The translations under genes were made by a program, and so were the position numbers. Positions 35,865 to 42,603 of a DNA stretch of 42,845 nt are shown piece after piece (within the stretch, counting starts at the first letter, position 1; each line of letters begins with the position of its first letter). Source of the DNA: Thermostichus vulcanus str. 'Rupite' (lineage in GTDB: Bacteria; Cyanobacteriota; Cyanobacteriia; Thermostichales; Thermostichaceae); contig NZ_JAFIRA010000035.1 in NCBI RefSeq assembly GCF_022848905.1, positions 1-42,845 on the forward strand, written 5' to 3'. The notes under the pieces were generated by a model, which was not told where the DNA came from, ran no database searches, and was given only the letters and a program-made list of their open reading frames with translations.

Positions 35865-36476
35865 ATGCAAGGATCCCTCGCCCCTGACACGGTGCTGACT
35901 GAACATATTCAGGCCAATGCTGCCCATGCTGATCACCCCGATCATCGTGTATTCGGTATCTTGGTGTTTTTGGTGGCAGAAGCCTGTCTGTTTTTGGGGC
36001 TGTTTATGGCCTACCTAACCTATAGCCTCACCGCCCCAGTTTGGCCTCCGGAAGGCACACCCGAGAGAGAATTGCTCTTGCCCGGCATCAACACTTTGAT
36101 TTTGATCTCCAGCAGTTTCGTCATTCACAAGGCTAAGCCTGCCATCAAGGCCAATGATGTCAAAGGCCTGCGGCTGTGGTTTGCCCTTACAGCCCTAATG
36201 GGGGCGATTTTCTTGGCAGGGCAAATCTATGAGTACAGCAATCTGGAGTTTGGCCTAACCACGAACCTGTTTGCCAGCACCTTCTATGTCCTGACCGGGT
36301 TTCACGGTTTGCACGTGGCAGCAGGGCTGTTGTTTATTCTGGCGGTGCTGTGGCGCTCTTTTCAACCCGGCCACTACAGTGCTCAGCATCACTTTGGTGT
36401 GGAGGCTGCCGAGCTGTATTGGCACTTTGTCGATGTGGTTTGGATCGTGCTGTTTATTTTGCTCTACCTGCTTTAG
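35865..36476 (+). CDS. ctaE: Cytochrome c oxidase subunit III
   Basis: A 203-residue protein with about five membrane helices of the subunit III family. Characteristic are FLVAEACLFLGLFMAYLTY, the helix 3-4 region SSSFVIHKAKPAIKAND and FYVLTGFHGLHVAAGLLFIL, and the final EAAELYWHFVDVVWIVLFILLYLL. It stabilises subunit I and its proton uptake. Third gene of the cta operon, 66 bases after ctaD. The five-helix form (lacking the first two helices of the mitochondrial protein) is normal for bacteria. Confidence 0.95.
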   Translation: MQGSLAPDTVLTEHIQANAAHADHPDHRVFGILVFLVAEACLFLGLFMAYLTYSLTAPVWPPEGTPERELLLPGINTLILISSSFVIHKAKPAIKANDVKGLRLWFALTALMGAIFLAGQIYEYSNLEFGLTTNLFASTFYVLTGFHGLHVAAGLLFILAVLWRSFQPGHYSAQHHFGVEAAELYWHFVDVVWIVLFILLYLL

Positions 36477-36597
36477 CAGCGACTGACCTCGACTTCTTAT
36501 TACTGATCCAGTGACATCACTTAATTTTTAATATTTTTAATTGCTACGCAACGCTGATGCGATCGATGCAGTTCGCGTATGCCCTATGCTGAAGTAG

Positions 36598-36651
36598 GAG
36601 CCTGCGAAGATTTGTACTCGCAGGCTCACCTATTTGTATCCTATTTGTATC
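36598..36651 (+). terminator. 10-bp perfect hairpin and 11-bp tandem repeat after ctaE
   Basis: GAGCCTGCGA at 36598-36607 pairs with TCGCAGGCTC at 36618-36627 across a 10-base loop; the 11-base unit CTATTTGTATC then recurs at 36630-36640 and 36641-36651. The hairpin is strong but lacks a T tract, so I rate it a possible transcript-end structure for the cta operon. It adjoins the MITE-like copy starting at 36657. Confidence 0.5.
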
Positions 36652-36656
36652 CAAAA

Positions 36657-36812
36657 TACAGCCCTTTAATGCTCCGCTTTGCTACAACAACAGTTGTGTC
36701 CCTACCCTATTTTGAAAGCGCTAGAGTGCTCCGCACCGCTGTCGCGAAGGGGATTCCCCCGTGCTAGGTGACTAACAGTCGTGCTAGCGTGCCCTTGGCG
36801 CAAAGGGCTGTA
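36657..36812 (+). repeat. Dispersed MITE-like repeat, complete copy A (156 bp)
   Basis: Bounded by TACAGCCCTTT (36657-36667) and its exact reverse complement AAAGGGCTGTA (36802-36812), an 11-bp terminal inverted repeat. Inside, GTTGTGTCCCTA, GGGGATTCCCCC and GTGCTAGGTGACTA are shared with the copy at 39872. It has no coding potential. No clear target-site duplication is seen at its edges. The whole gap 36477-36824 holds this, the hairpin above and nothing else I can name. Confidence 0.75.
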
Positions 36813-36824
36813 ATCAAGAGAAGA

Positions 36825-38066
36825 TTAGCTTTCCGGCTCAAACACCTCTAAGTCCACCACCGTTCCTCCTTGGAAAGTCCAGCGGGCAAAGGTCCCAGCC
36901 ACATCACCATTCTCGTCGAAGTTGATCGAGCCAGAAGCCCCGGTGTAGAAGATATCTTCCCCTTTGCTAATTAGATCCACAGCTTTTTCCCACTCGCCTG
37001 CGAGAATCTCGGTTCCAGGGGGGTTGGCCACCTCCCGCAGAGCATCACGGATAGCAGTTCCATCGGTACTACCGGCTTTTTGAATGGCTAGAGCCAGTAC
37101 GAAGGCAGCATCGTAGGAGGTGTCGATGTAGGGAGTAGGGGGCAATTCGCCAAAGGCTGCTTTGTAGGATTCAGCAAAGAACTGGTAGGTTTTGCTGTCG
37201 GTGAGGGCTTGCGGAGAAACGCCAATGGATCCCTCCAGCAGATCAGCTCCCACTTGGGTGGCCACATCGGGAGAGCGCATCCCATCCGTGAAGACGAATC
37301 GGTCAAACAAGCCCTCCTCCAGTGCTTGCCGCAGGATGACCACACCATTTTCTGGGTAACCGATCAACACCAAGGCCTCAGGATCCCCCTCGGTCAATTG
37401 TGAGAGTTCACCCCGATAAGAGGCTTGGCCGGGTTCGTAGGGGACGGCCTTGGTAATGGTTCCACCCCGAGCTTCAAAGGCTTCCGTGAAGCTGTCGGCA
37501 AGCCCCTGGCCATAGTCGTTGTTGATGAAAATAATGGCTAGCCGCTCCAAATTCTCCTGCCGAGTTACCTGGGCCAATGCTACCCCTTGGTAGGCATCAG
37601 AAGGAACGGTGCGGAACAGGAAGTCATCATCGTCGAGGGTACTGATGGCAGGAGCTGTAGAGGCTGGAGAAATTTGTGGGATCCGGTTGGGGGCGGAAAC
37701 CGTGGTGGCCACCGGGATGGTGTTACCACTCCCCAAAGCACCGATGATCCCGGCCACTCCTTCAATGGTCACCAGACGCTGGGCCGCATCAATGGCCGGT
37801 TGGGCGGCAGTTTGATCGTCAGCTACCACCAATTCTGCAGGAGCACCCAGGATCCCTCCGGCGGCGTTGATCTGCTCAATCGCCAGTTTCACACCATTCA
37901 GGCAATTTTCACCGAAGACCTGCAGGTCGCCGGTCAGGGGCATCAAAGCCCCAATCTTGACAGCTTGTTGGGCTGCACTGGGAAACAGGGTGGTAGTCAG
38001 GGCAGCAGCAGTAAGAGCGGCGGCAGCGGCAAAGGCACGCCGAGTCAGTTTGCTCACGCGGGACAT
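36825..38066 (-). CDS. ABC transporter substrate-binding protein, branched-chain/neutral amino-acid type (LivJ/K-like)
   Basis: About 413 residues starting at the ATG 38064-38066, with a perfect AGGAGG a few bases upstream. The N terminus is a twin-arginine-like signal (SRVSKLTRRAFAAAAALTAAALTTTLF) and cleavage after SAA is likely. The mature part is a two-lobe periplasmic-binding fold of the Leu/Ile/Val family: VKIGALMPLTGDLQVFG, AAQPAIDAAQRLV, GALGSGNTIPVA and SPASTAPAIS, YGQGLADSFTEAF. It binds an amino acid or short amide in the periplasm; the ligand is unknown. It is divergent from the two ATPase genes that follow, and no permease is adjacent. Confidence 0.92.
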   Translation of the reverse strand: MSRVSKLTRRAFAAAAALTAAALTTTLFPSAAQQAVKIGALMPLTGDLQVFGENCLNGVKLAIEQINAAGGILGAPAELVVADDQTAAQPAIDAAQRLVTIEGVAGIIGALGSGNTIPVATTVSAPNRIPQISPASTAPAISTLDDDDFLFRTVPSDAYQGVALAQVTRQENLERLAIIFINNDYGQGLADSFTEAFEARGGTITKAVPYEPGQASYRGELSQLTEGDPEALVLIGYPENGVVILRQALEEGLFDRFVFTDGMRSPDVATQVGADLLEGSIGVSPQALTDSKTYQFFAESYKAAFGELPPTPYIDTSYDAAFVLALAIQKAGSTDGTAIRDALREVANPPGTEILAGEWEKAVDLISKGEDIFYTGASGSINFDENGDVAGTFARWTFQGGTVVDLEVFEPES

Positions 38067-38317
38067 AACAAACAACCTCCTGTGAGGGAAGAAAACAATA
38101 GGGATCCCTAAAGCCGAGTGTGAATTGTACAAACTAGACGCTTCCTCACCTCAAAGCGTTCCCCACTCCTTCAACAAAAATTGATACGCCAGATCCCAAC
38201 AACCTTTGTAGAGTTGGCTGCGGAATCCAAGAGCAGTTGCTCCCAAAGGGATCTGAGAAGGATAATAGGCGAACTCGGCAACTTCATTATGTAGCGTGCT
38301 TTTCCCAGGGCAGTAGC

Positions 38318-39142
38318 GTGATCGTTATCGATGACATCTCTAAACGGTTTGGCGGCATTAATGCAGTGGATCACTGTTCTTTCCGAATCGAGACCGGTCA
38401 GGTGACAGGGTTGATTGGCCCCAATGGTGCTGGCAAAACCACGCTTTTCAACATCATTGCTGGATTTATCCGACCGAGCTCTGGGCGGATCTGGCTGGAT
38501 GGAGAAGATATTACCGGCTTAGCGCCACATCAGTTGTTTCATCGCGGCTTGGTGCGCACCTTTCAAATCCCACGGGAATTTGGCCGCATGACCGTTCTGG
38601 AAAATCTGATGGTTGTACCCCCAGAGCAGGTGGGGGAAAATCTATTCACCACCTGGTTTGGCTGGCACCGAGTCAGGCGACAGGAAAGTGAGCTTCAAGC
38701 CCGTGCGGAAGAAGTTTTGGAACGGCTGAAACTGATCCATCTGCGGGATCAACTGGCGGTTACCCTTTCTGGTGGGCAAAAAAAGCTACTGGAACTGGGG
38801 CGAACACTGATGACGGATGCGCGGGTGATTTTGCTGGATGAGCCAGGCGCTGGGGTGAATCGTACCCTGCTTGGAGATTTGATGAGCTTCATTGAATATC
38901 TCAACCGGGAGCGTGGTTGCACCTTCTGCATCATCGAGCATGACCTGGATCTGGTGACTCGCCTTTGTAACCATGTGGTGGTGATGGCAGCAGGTCAGGT
39001 CCTCACCCAGGGATCCATGCAGGACATCAAACAAAACCCGGAAGTGCGAGAAGCTTATCTGGGATCCATGACTGCTGCTGAACGAACTGGCCAGCCGCAA
39101 CCCTCCACCTCTGCCGTGTCCTCGGAGGGATCCCCGCCATGA
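38318..39142 (+). CDS. Branched-chain amino-acid ABC transporter ATPase, LivG type
   Basis: About 274 residues. Walker A GPNGAGKTT, signature LSGGQ in TLSGGQKKLLELGR, Walker B VILLDEP, and IEHD with the switch His. The extra sequence EPGAGVNRTLL and the loop with FQIPREFGRMTVLEN are typical of LivG-like ATPases. It energises amino-acid import together with the LivF-type ATPase encoded next. The start is taken as GTG 38318; the frame continues upstream to a TTG at 38237. It overlaps the LivF gene by four bases (ATGA), so the two are co-translated. Membrane subunits are elsewhere, as in the scattered Nat systems of cyanobacteria. Confidence 0.9.
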   Translation: MIVIDDISKRFGGINAVDHCSFRIETGQVTGLIGPNGAGKTTLFNIIAGFIRPSSGRIWLDGEDITGLAPHQLFHRGLVRTFQIPREFGRMTVLENLMVVPPEQVGENLFTTWFGWHRVRRQESELQARAEEVLERLKLIHLRDQLAVTLSGGQKKLLELGRTLMTDARVILLDEPGAGVNRTLLGDLMSFIEYLNRERGCTFCIIEHDLDLVTRLCNHVVVMAAGQVLTQGSMQDIKQNPEVREAYLGSMTAAERTGQPQPSTSAVSSEGSPP

Positions 39143-39843
39143 CCTTGCTGCAACTGCAGAATCTCTACAGTGGCTATCGCGGTGTGGACATCCTGAAAGG
39201 GATCCACCTGGAGGTAAAACAGGGGCAAATCGTGGTGATCATCGGCCCCAACGGTGCAGGCAAATCGACGGTGTTGAAATCCCTGTTTGGCTTAGCCACC
39301 ATCCGAGCGGGTAAGGTGCTGTTTCAGGGATCCGACATCACGCATTTGCCAGCCGAGCAATTGGTGCGGCGGGGGATTTGTTTTGTGCCCCAAACTAACA
39401 ATGTCTTTCCTTCCCTTTCGGTGCAAGAAAACCTGGAGATGGGAGCCTTCACTCGGCGGGATAACTACGCCAGTCAATTGGAGCGGGTTTACGAATTATT
39501 TCCTCCCCTGAAAGAGAAACGGCGACAAGCGGCGGGATCCCTGTCGGGAGGGCAGCGGCAAATGGTGGCAATAGGGCGAGCCTTGATGGTGGAGCCGCAG
39601 TTGTTGTTGTTGGATGAGCCGACAGCTGGACTATCCCCGCTGTTTATTGAGCAAACCTTTGCCCTTCTGCAGGATATCAACCGGCTCGGCATCAGTATCT
39701 TGATGGTAGAGCAAAATGCCAAGCAAGCCCTGAGTATGGCAGACTGGGGCTATGTGTTGTCGATGGGGGAAAACCGTTTTGAGGATACCGGCCCCAATCT
39801 GTTAACCAACCCTGAGGTTCTAGAGCTGTTTTTGGGCGGGTGA
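39139..39843 (+). CDS. Branched-chain amino-acid ABC transporter ATPase, LivF type
   Basis: A 234-residue ATPase with Walker A GPNGAGKST, signature LSGGQRQ, Walker B LLLLDEP and the closing MVEQNAK switch region where LivF proteins have a Gln rather than His. The segment FVPQTNNVFPSLSVQENL is typical. It pairs with the upstream LivG-type ATPase (ATGA overlap) as a heterodimer for amino-acid uptake at the inner membrane. The gene ends 29 bases before a MITE-like repeat that leads into the AT-rich region. Confidence 0.92.
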   Translation: MTLLQLQNLYSGYRGVDILKGIHLEVKQGQIVVIIGPNGAGKSTVLKSLFGLATIRAGKVLFQGSDITHLPAEQLVRRGICFVPQTNNVFPSLSVQENLEMGAFTRRDNYASQLERVYELFPPLKEKRRQAAGSLSGGQRQMVAIGRALMVEPQLLLLDEPTAGLSPLFIEQTFALLQDINRLGISILMVEQNAKQALSMADWGYVLSMGENRFEDTGPNLLTNPEVLELFLGG

Positions 39844-39871
39844 TCCCGTTGCTCTGAATTACTCAGCAACT

Positions 39872-40059
39872 TACAGCCCTTTAATGCTCCGCAGTCACGT
39901 GTCGCGTAGCATTAGCGTTGCGTAGCAACAATGCCTACGGCAGGCTGCGCCACCCCAAAAGTGAACGCGGGTTTGTTACAAAACCGGTTGTGTCCCTAGC
40001 CCATTTCGAAAGGGTTCTGGGGATTACCCCTGTGCTAGGTGACTAGCAAAAGAGCTGTA
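39872..40059 (+). repeat. Dispersed MITE-like repeat, copy B (188 bp)
   Basis: Begins with the same TACAGCCCTTTAATGCTCCG as the copies at 5830 and 36657, and ends in AAAGAGCTGTA, one mismatch from its inverted end. It shares GTTGTGTCCCTA, GGGGATTACCCC and GTGCTAGGTGACTA with copy A and GTGAACGCGGGTT with copy C. An internal GC-rich palindromic segment (GTCGCGTAGC...GCGTAGCAAC) is only here. It is noncoding. Confidence 0.75.
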
Positions 40060-40215
40060 AGCCTAACTTTCTTTAACACTGCAACTCCGCTGCTGTAAGT
40101 ATTTGTGGCTTTAATCGATTGTACTTTATGGACAAACATTGACTACTCGGAACTCTTTCACATCCAACTCCAGTAGATGATCTAGTCTAATGATATAAAC
40201 ATAGTTCTCAGGGTA

Positions 40216-40819
40216 TTGATCGTATTCGAGATGAAGACATGTACAATGTTGCTCATTCAGAATCTTGAGGAAAGTATTGAGATAAGCATGCGAAAAGGGC
40301 ATAATCAATATGTGACAGTTATCAGCAATCTAGAGAATCATTGCCTCATTGAGGTGATTGATGCTCACAAGGCGGAAGAGCTTACTGAATACCTAGAAAG
40401 CCTATGGACAGAGGAAGAGAGGCCGAATATCGAAAAGGTTAGCATCGATATTTGGGCTGGATTTGCCAGGGTAGTCAAGCCGGTATTTCCCAAAGCACAT
40501 ATTGTCTATGACAGATTTCATGTGATGCAGAAAGCTGTCAAAGAATTAGACAAACTTAGACGACAGTCTCGACTCATAGAAAAAGGCTCAAGAGGTTCAA
40601 ATAGTTGCATGGATGAAAGATGCTCGGAGAGTCTACACCGATGTGGTGAAAACAATCCAGAATCATCTTCAGGGAATCTGTCAGTATTTTGCCAATCGTG
40701 TGACCAGTGGCATTATGGAGGGAATCAACAACCGGATCAAGGTAATCAAGCGACAAGGGTATGGGTTTACCAACATGACTAACTTCAGAGCTAGATTATT
40801 AGCAGCTTTCTGGCCTTAG
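40216..40819 (+). pseudogene. Decayed ISL3-family transposase
   Basis: Two overlapping frames together encode parts of an ISL3-type DDE transposase. The first (to about 40600) has SMRKGHNQYVTVI, VSIDIWAGFARVVK with a catalytic Asp, and VYDRFHVMQKAVKELDK with the second Asp. After a frameshift near 40600, the second (from about 40613) has VYTDVVKTIQNHLQGICQYF and SGIMEGINNRIKVIKRQGYGF, with the catalytic Glu and the family-typical end. About 100 residues between the two and the N-terminal zinc finger are missing compared with a ~400-residue enzyme, so it is broken and inactive. Upstream bases 40060-40215 hold only traces. Confidence 0.78.
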
Positions 40820-40908
40820 TAATCCTTGATCACCATAAGTCCGGGAGAGCCTCACCCTTGAAGATGAATATGTCAGACATTTGTGCTGTCATGGTTCCTT
40901 CCTTCTAT

Positions 40909-40994
40909 GCCCAACGGTAAAGTTGTGCGGCGGCAAATAACCTTTGCAACACCACCAAGATCTTTCGCCCGTCCGCACTAACGCAGTGTTAGAC
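40909..40994 (-). other. attC-like recombination site after the MtrA-like gene
   Basis: An 86-bp imperfect palindrome on the minus strand, starting 17 bases after the MtrA-like stop. Its outer boxes are GTCTAAC (40994-40988) and GTTGGGC (40915-40909), matching the RYYYAAC and GTTRRRY attC boxes. Inside, the arms GTGCGG-A-CGG and CCGCCGCAC pair, with one extra unpaired base in the left arm (plus-strand T at 40972), the hallmark that sets attC orientation. The orientation fits the gene. No integrase gene is in the window. The sequence features are seen; site function is inferred. Confidence 0.72.
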
Positions 40995-41010
40995 TGCCGT
41001 ACATATATAA

Positions 41011-42141
41011 TTACAAGTCGTGAGAATATGTCTGATCTTGAACATACCTAAATCCCAGTTTCATCGACAGTTCTGCTTTTGCCAACTCCTCACCAAGATA
41101 GGCGGAATGATCTAGCTGAGTCACCCAACCATTTTCAATGATTGCCCAATAAATGCTTCTAGCATTTTTCCCTTCAATCGCCCTCAAGAGTGCGTTGTCG
41201 TATGAATAGTGTTCGACAAGAATGTTGCCCTTGTCAGGTTGTGGAAGAATTACGAAGTAACCTGTTTTATCCATCCGGAACTTTACAGGCTCCTTGGCTT
41301 GAAGGATAGTTGTGCTCGACGACTGTATTGCATCACTCTTACCCTGCTTTGTACAACCACAGGATGAGGATTGTGTTTGTGAGAGTGCTTGCATTTTCTC
41401 AATAATTTTCTCTGTATCTTCACAGCCAATTAGATCGACAACTTGTACCTGCTTCTGAAAAGCTTCTACCTCTTCGTAAGTGACATTCTTTAATAATGGT
41501 CGCTTACCAGGAGAACCAATCACTTTCATGCGATCATCTACTCCATTTTCAGCAAGCGCAAGTAGAGTTTTTCCGCTATAGTGCCCCTCTGAGTCTTTCC
41601 CTGTTAGTAACAAAAAACGAATCGTTGGGTTACTCACAACATTTTTGATAACCTTATCAACTCCAATGTTTTCTGTCTCAGTTTTCCCTACCACACAAAG
41701 TTCTTTAGGTTTAATATTTGCAAGTTGCTCAGCTAGCTCAACGCTAGCAAGTGTTGAAATTGCGACTGGGCAATCTTCACCGTGACAAAGCGCAAAGTAC
41801 TCTCCGGCAACTGGAAAGAGAACATTTTCTCGTACCTCGAAGCCACATCCTGATAAGTGGCTTTGAACAGATTCAGGGAAGGCTTGGTGGAACGAGTTAG
41901 TTGCTACGGCAGGAAAACAATGAGCGCAGCCAATACAGGGATACTGAATTGGCTCCATCTGATTTAACCAATGCTGAGTATCTCTAAGTAAATTCGAGGT
42001 AGTATCAGTCAGATTTGCGGATAGGGTCGTTTCCAAATTTTCTAGCATTTCCTTCATGCAGCCGCATTTCCGACATTTAGCAAAAGACATACCCTCCTGA
42101 AGTTCGGAGTGGATGTGGCTAATATGATTATCTTCTAGCAT
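41011..42141 (-). CDS. MtrA-like corrinoid domain fused to a DUF4346-like domain, with N-terminal cysteine cluster
   Basis: A 376-residue soluble protein in three parts. Residues 15-80 hold two cysteine clusters, C-X2-C-X-C at 23-28 and C-X2-C-X2-C at 69-75 (iron-sulfur or zinc). Residues about 105-250 match MtrA, the corrinoid subunit of methanogen methyl-tetrahydromethanopterin:coenzyme M methyltransferase: TLASVELAEQL, KTETENIGVDKVIKN, NPTIRFLLLTG and EGHYSGKTLLALAENG. His187 in EGHYSG falls at the place of the His that ligates cobalt in MtrA. Residues about 283-372 resemble DUF4346 (GYFVILPQPDKGN, ARSIYWAIIENGW, LGEELAKAE). Cyanobacteria lack this methanogen pathway, so a corrinoid methyl-transfer role in another pathway is the best inference. 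AGGAGGG precedes the ATG. AT-rich; an attC-like site follows. Confidence 0.85.
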   Translation of the reverse strand: MLEDNHISHIHSELQEGMSFAKCRKCGCMKEMLENLETTLSANLTDTTSNLLRDTQHWLNQMEPIQYPCIGCAHCFPAVATNSFHQAFPESVQSHLSGCGFEVRENVLFPVAGEYFALCHGEDCPVAISTLASVELAEQLANIKPKELCVVGKTETENIGVDKVIKNVVSNPTIRFLLLTGKDSEGHYSGKTLLALAENGVDDRMKVIGSPGKRPLLKNVTYEEVEAFQKQVQVVDLIGCEDTEKIIEKMQALSQTQSSSCGCTKQGKSDAIQSSSTTILQAKEPVKFRMDKTGYFVILPQPDKGNILVEHYSYDNALLRAIEGKNARSIYWAIIENGWVTQLDHSAYLGEELAKAELSMKLGFRYVQDQTYSHDL

Positions 42142-42164
42142 CGTTCCCTCCTGTTTTGTTACCC

Positions 42165-42186
42165 ACCACTATTTTGCAATAGTGGT
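42165..42186 (-). promoter_or_regulatory. 9-bp inverted repeat in front of the MtrA-like gene
   Basis: ACCACTATT at 42165-42173 pairs with AATAGTGGT at 42178-42186 across a 4-base centre. It lies about 12 bases upstream of the AGGAGGG ribosome-binding site of the MtrA-like gene, where a repressor operator or leader hairpin would act. AT-rich sequence further upstream could provide a promoter. Confidence 0.5.
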
Positions 42187-42219
42187 CAGACTTCAAGGAT
42201 ATAGGCTGTACAAATCAAT

Positions 42220-42384
42220 TTAACGCTGAACGCATAATATAAAGCCTTCACACCTCCACTGATAATCTTTAAGTTCCTTAATGCTGAACTCTGGCAGATA
42301 GTTTTGAAGCTGCGCCCCTACTGATAACTTAGGCGGTCTAACGTCTGAACTCACCTGCCACCAGGGATCCCTCACCACCGGCAA
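42220..42384 (-). CDS. Possible 54-residue small ORF
   Basis: Read from a TTG at 42384 to TAA at 42220-42222, with PWWQVSSDVRPPK and YLPEFSIKELKDYQWRC. Its ordered, mixed composition looks coding, and it lies between an attC-like palindrome and the MtrA-like gene. It has no recognisable ribosome-binding site and no family I know. It could be the remnant of a cassette gene. It contains one GGGATCCC copy, unlike the gene after it. Confidence 0.3.
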   Translation of the reverse strand: MPVVRDPWWQVSSDVRPPKLSVGAQLQNYLPEFSIKELKDYQWRCEGFILCVQR

Positions 42385-42436
42385 AAATCTAGCACAAGGT
42401 CAGCTGCAGTGACTTGTTATGTTGTGTCCCTACTCT

Positions 42437-42452
42437 CCCGATAATCATCGGG
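42437..42452. other. Small hairpin in the cassette region
   Basis: TCCCGAT-AATC-ATCGGGA is a perfect stem at 42436-42453. It lies in a stretch (42385-42516) that holds no supported gene and carries two GGATCC copies and the short GTTGTGTCCCTA motif also found in the dispersed repeat. Confidence 0.4.
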
Positions 42453-42516
42453 ATCCTCACTGACCAGCCCCCAGGGATCCCTTGCCCCAAAAGCCAGATA
42501 TTGACCGGGGCTGGCA

Positions 42517-42603
42517 ACATAACGGTTCGGGTCAGCGGTTGCCGTGATCTTTGCGTCCAACCCAAGCGGCTGCGGTCAATCCGCTGCACCCGAATTGTTA
42601 GCT
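42517..42603 (-). other. attC-like recombination site overlapping the HNH fragment
   Basis: An 87-bp imperfect palindrome. On the minus strand it runs AGCTAAC (42603-42597), a 2-base unpaired spacer AA, left arm TTCGGGTGCAGCGG, central 42 bases, right arm CCGCTGACCCGAA, spacer CC, and GTTATGT (42523-42517). The arms pair over 13 bases with one extra unpaired G in the left arm (plus-strand C at 42587). Paired boxes, unequal spacers and one extrahelical base are the attC plan. The end boxes are near but not exact matches to RYYYAAC and GTTRRRY. Confidence 0.75.

Noticed and set aside
42332-42425. A further attC-like site on the minus strand (ACATAAC...GTTAGAC boxes)
   Set aside because: The outer boxes fit partly, but the inner arms pair poorly (8-base versus 3-base spacers), and GTTAGAC lies inside a coding-looking small ORF. 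At most one half of a decayed site.
42389-42589. A 66-codon minus-strand ORF across the attC-like site
   Set aside because: It is read through the palindrome itself and has no recognisable domain or start signal.
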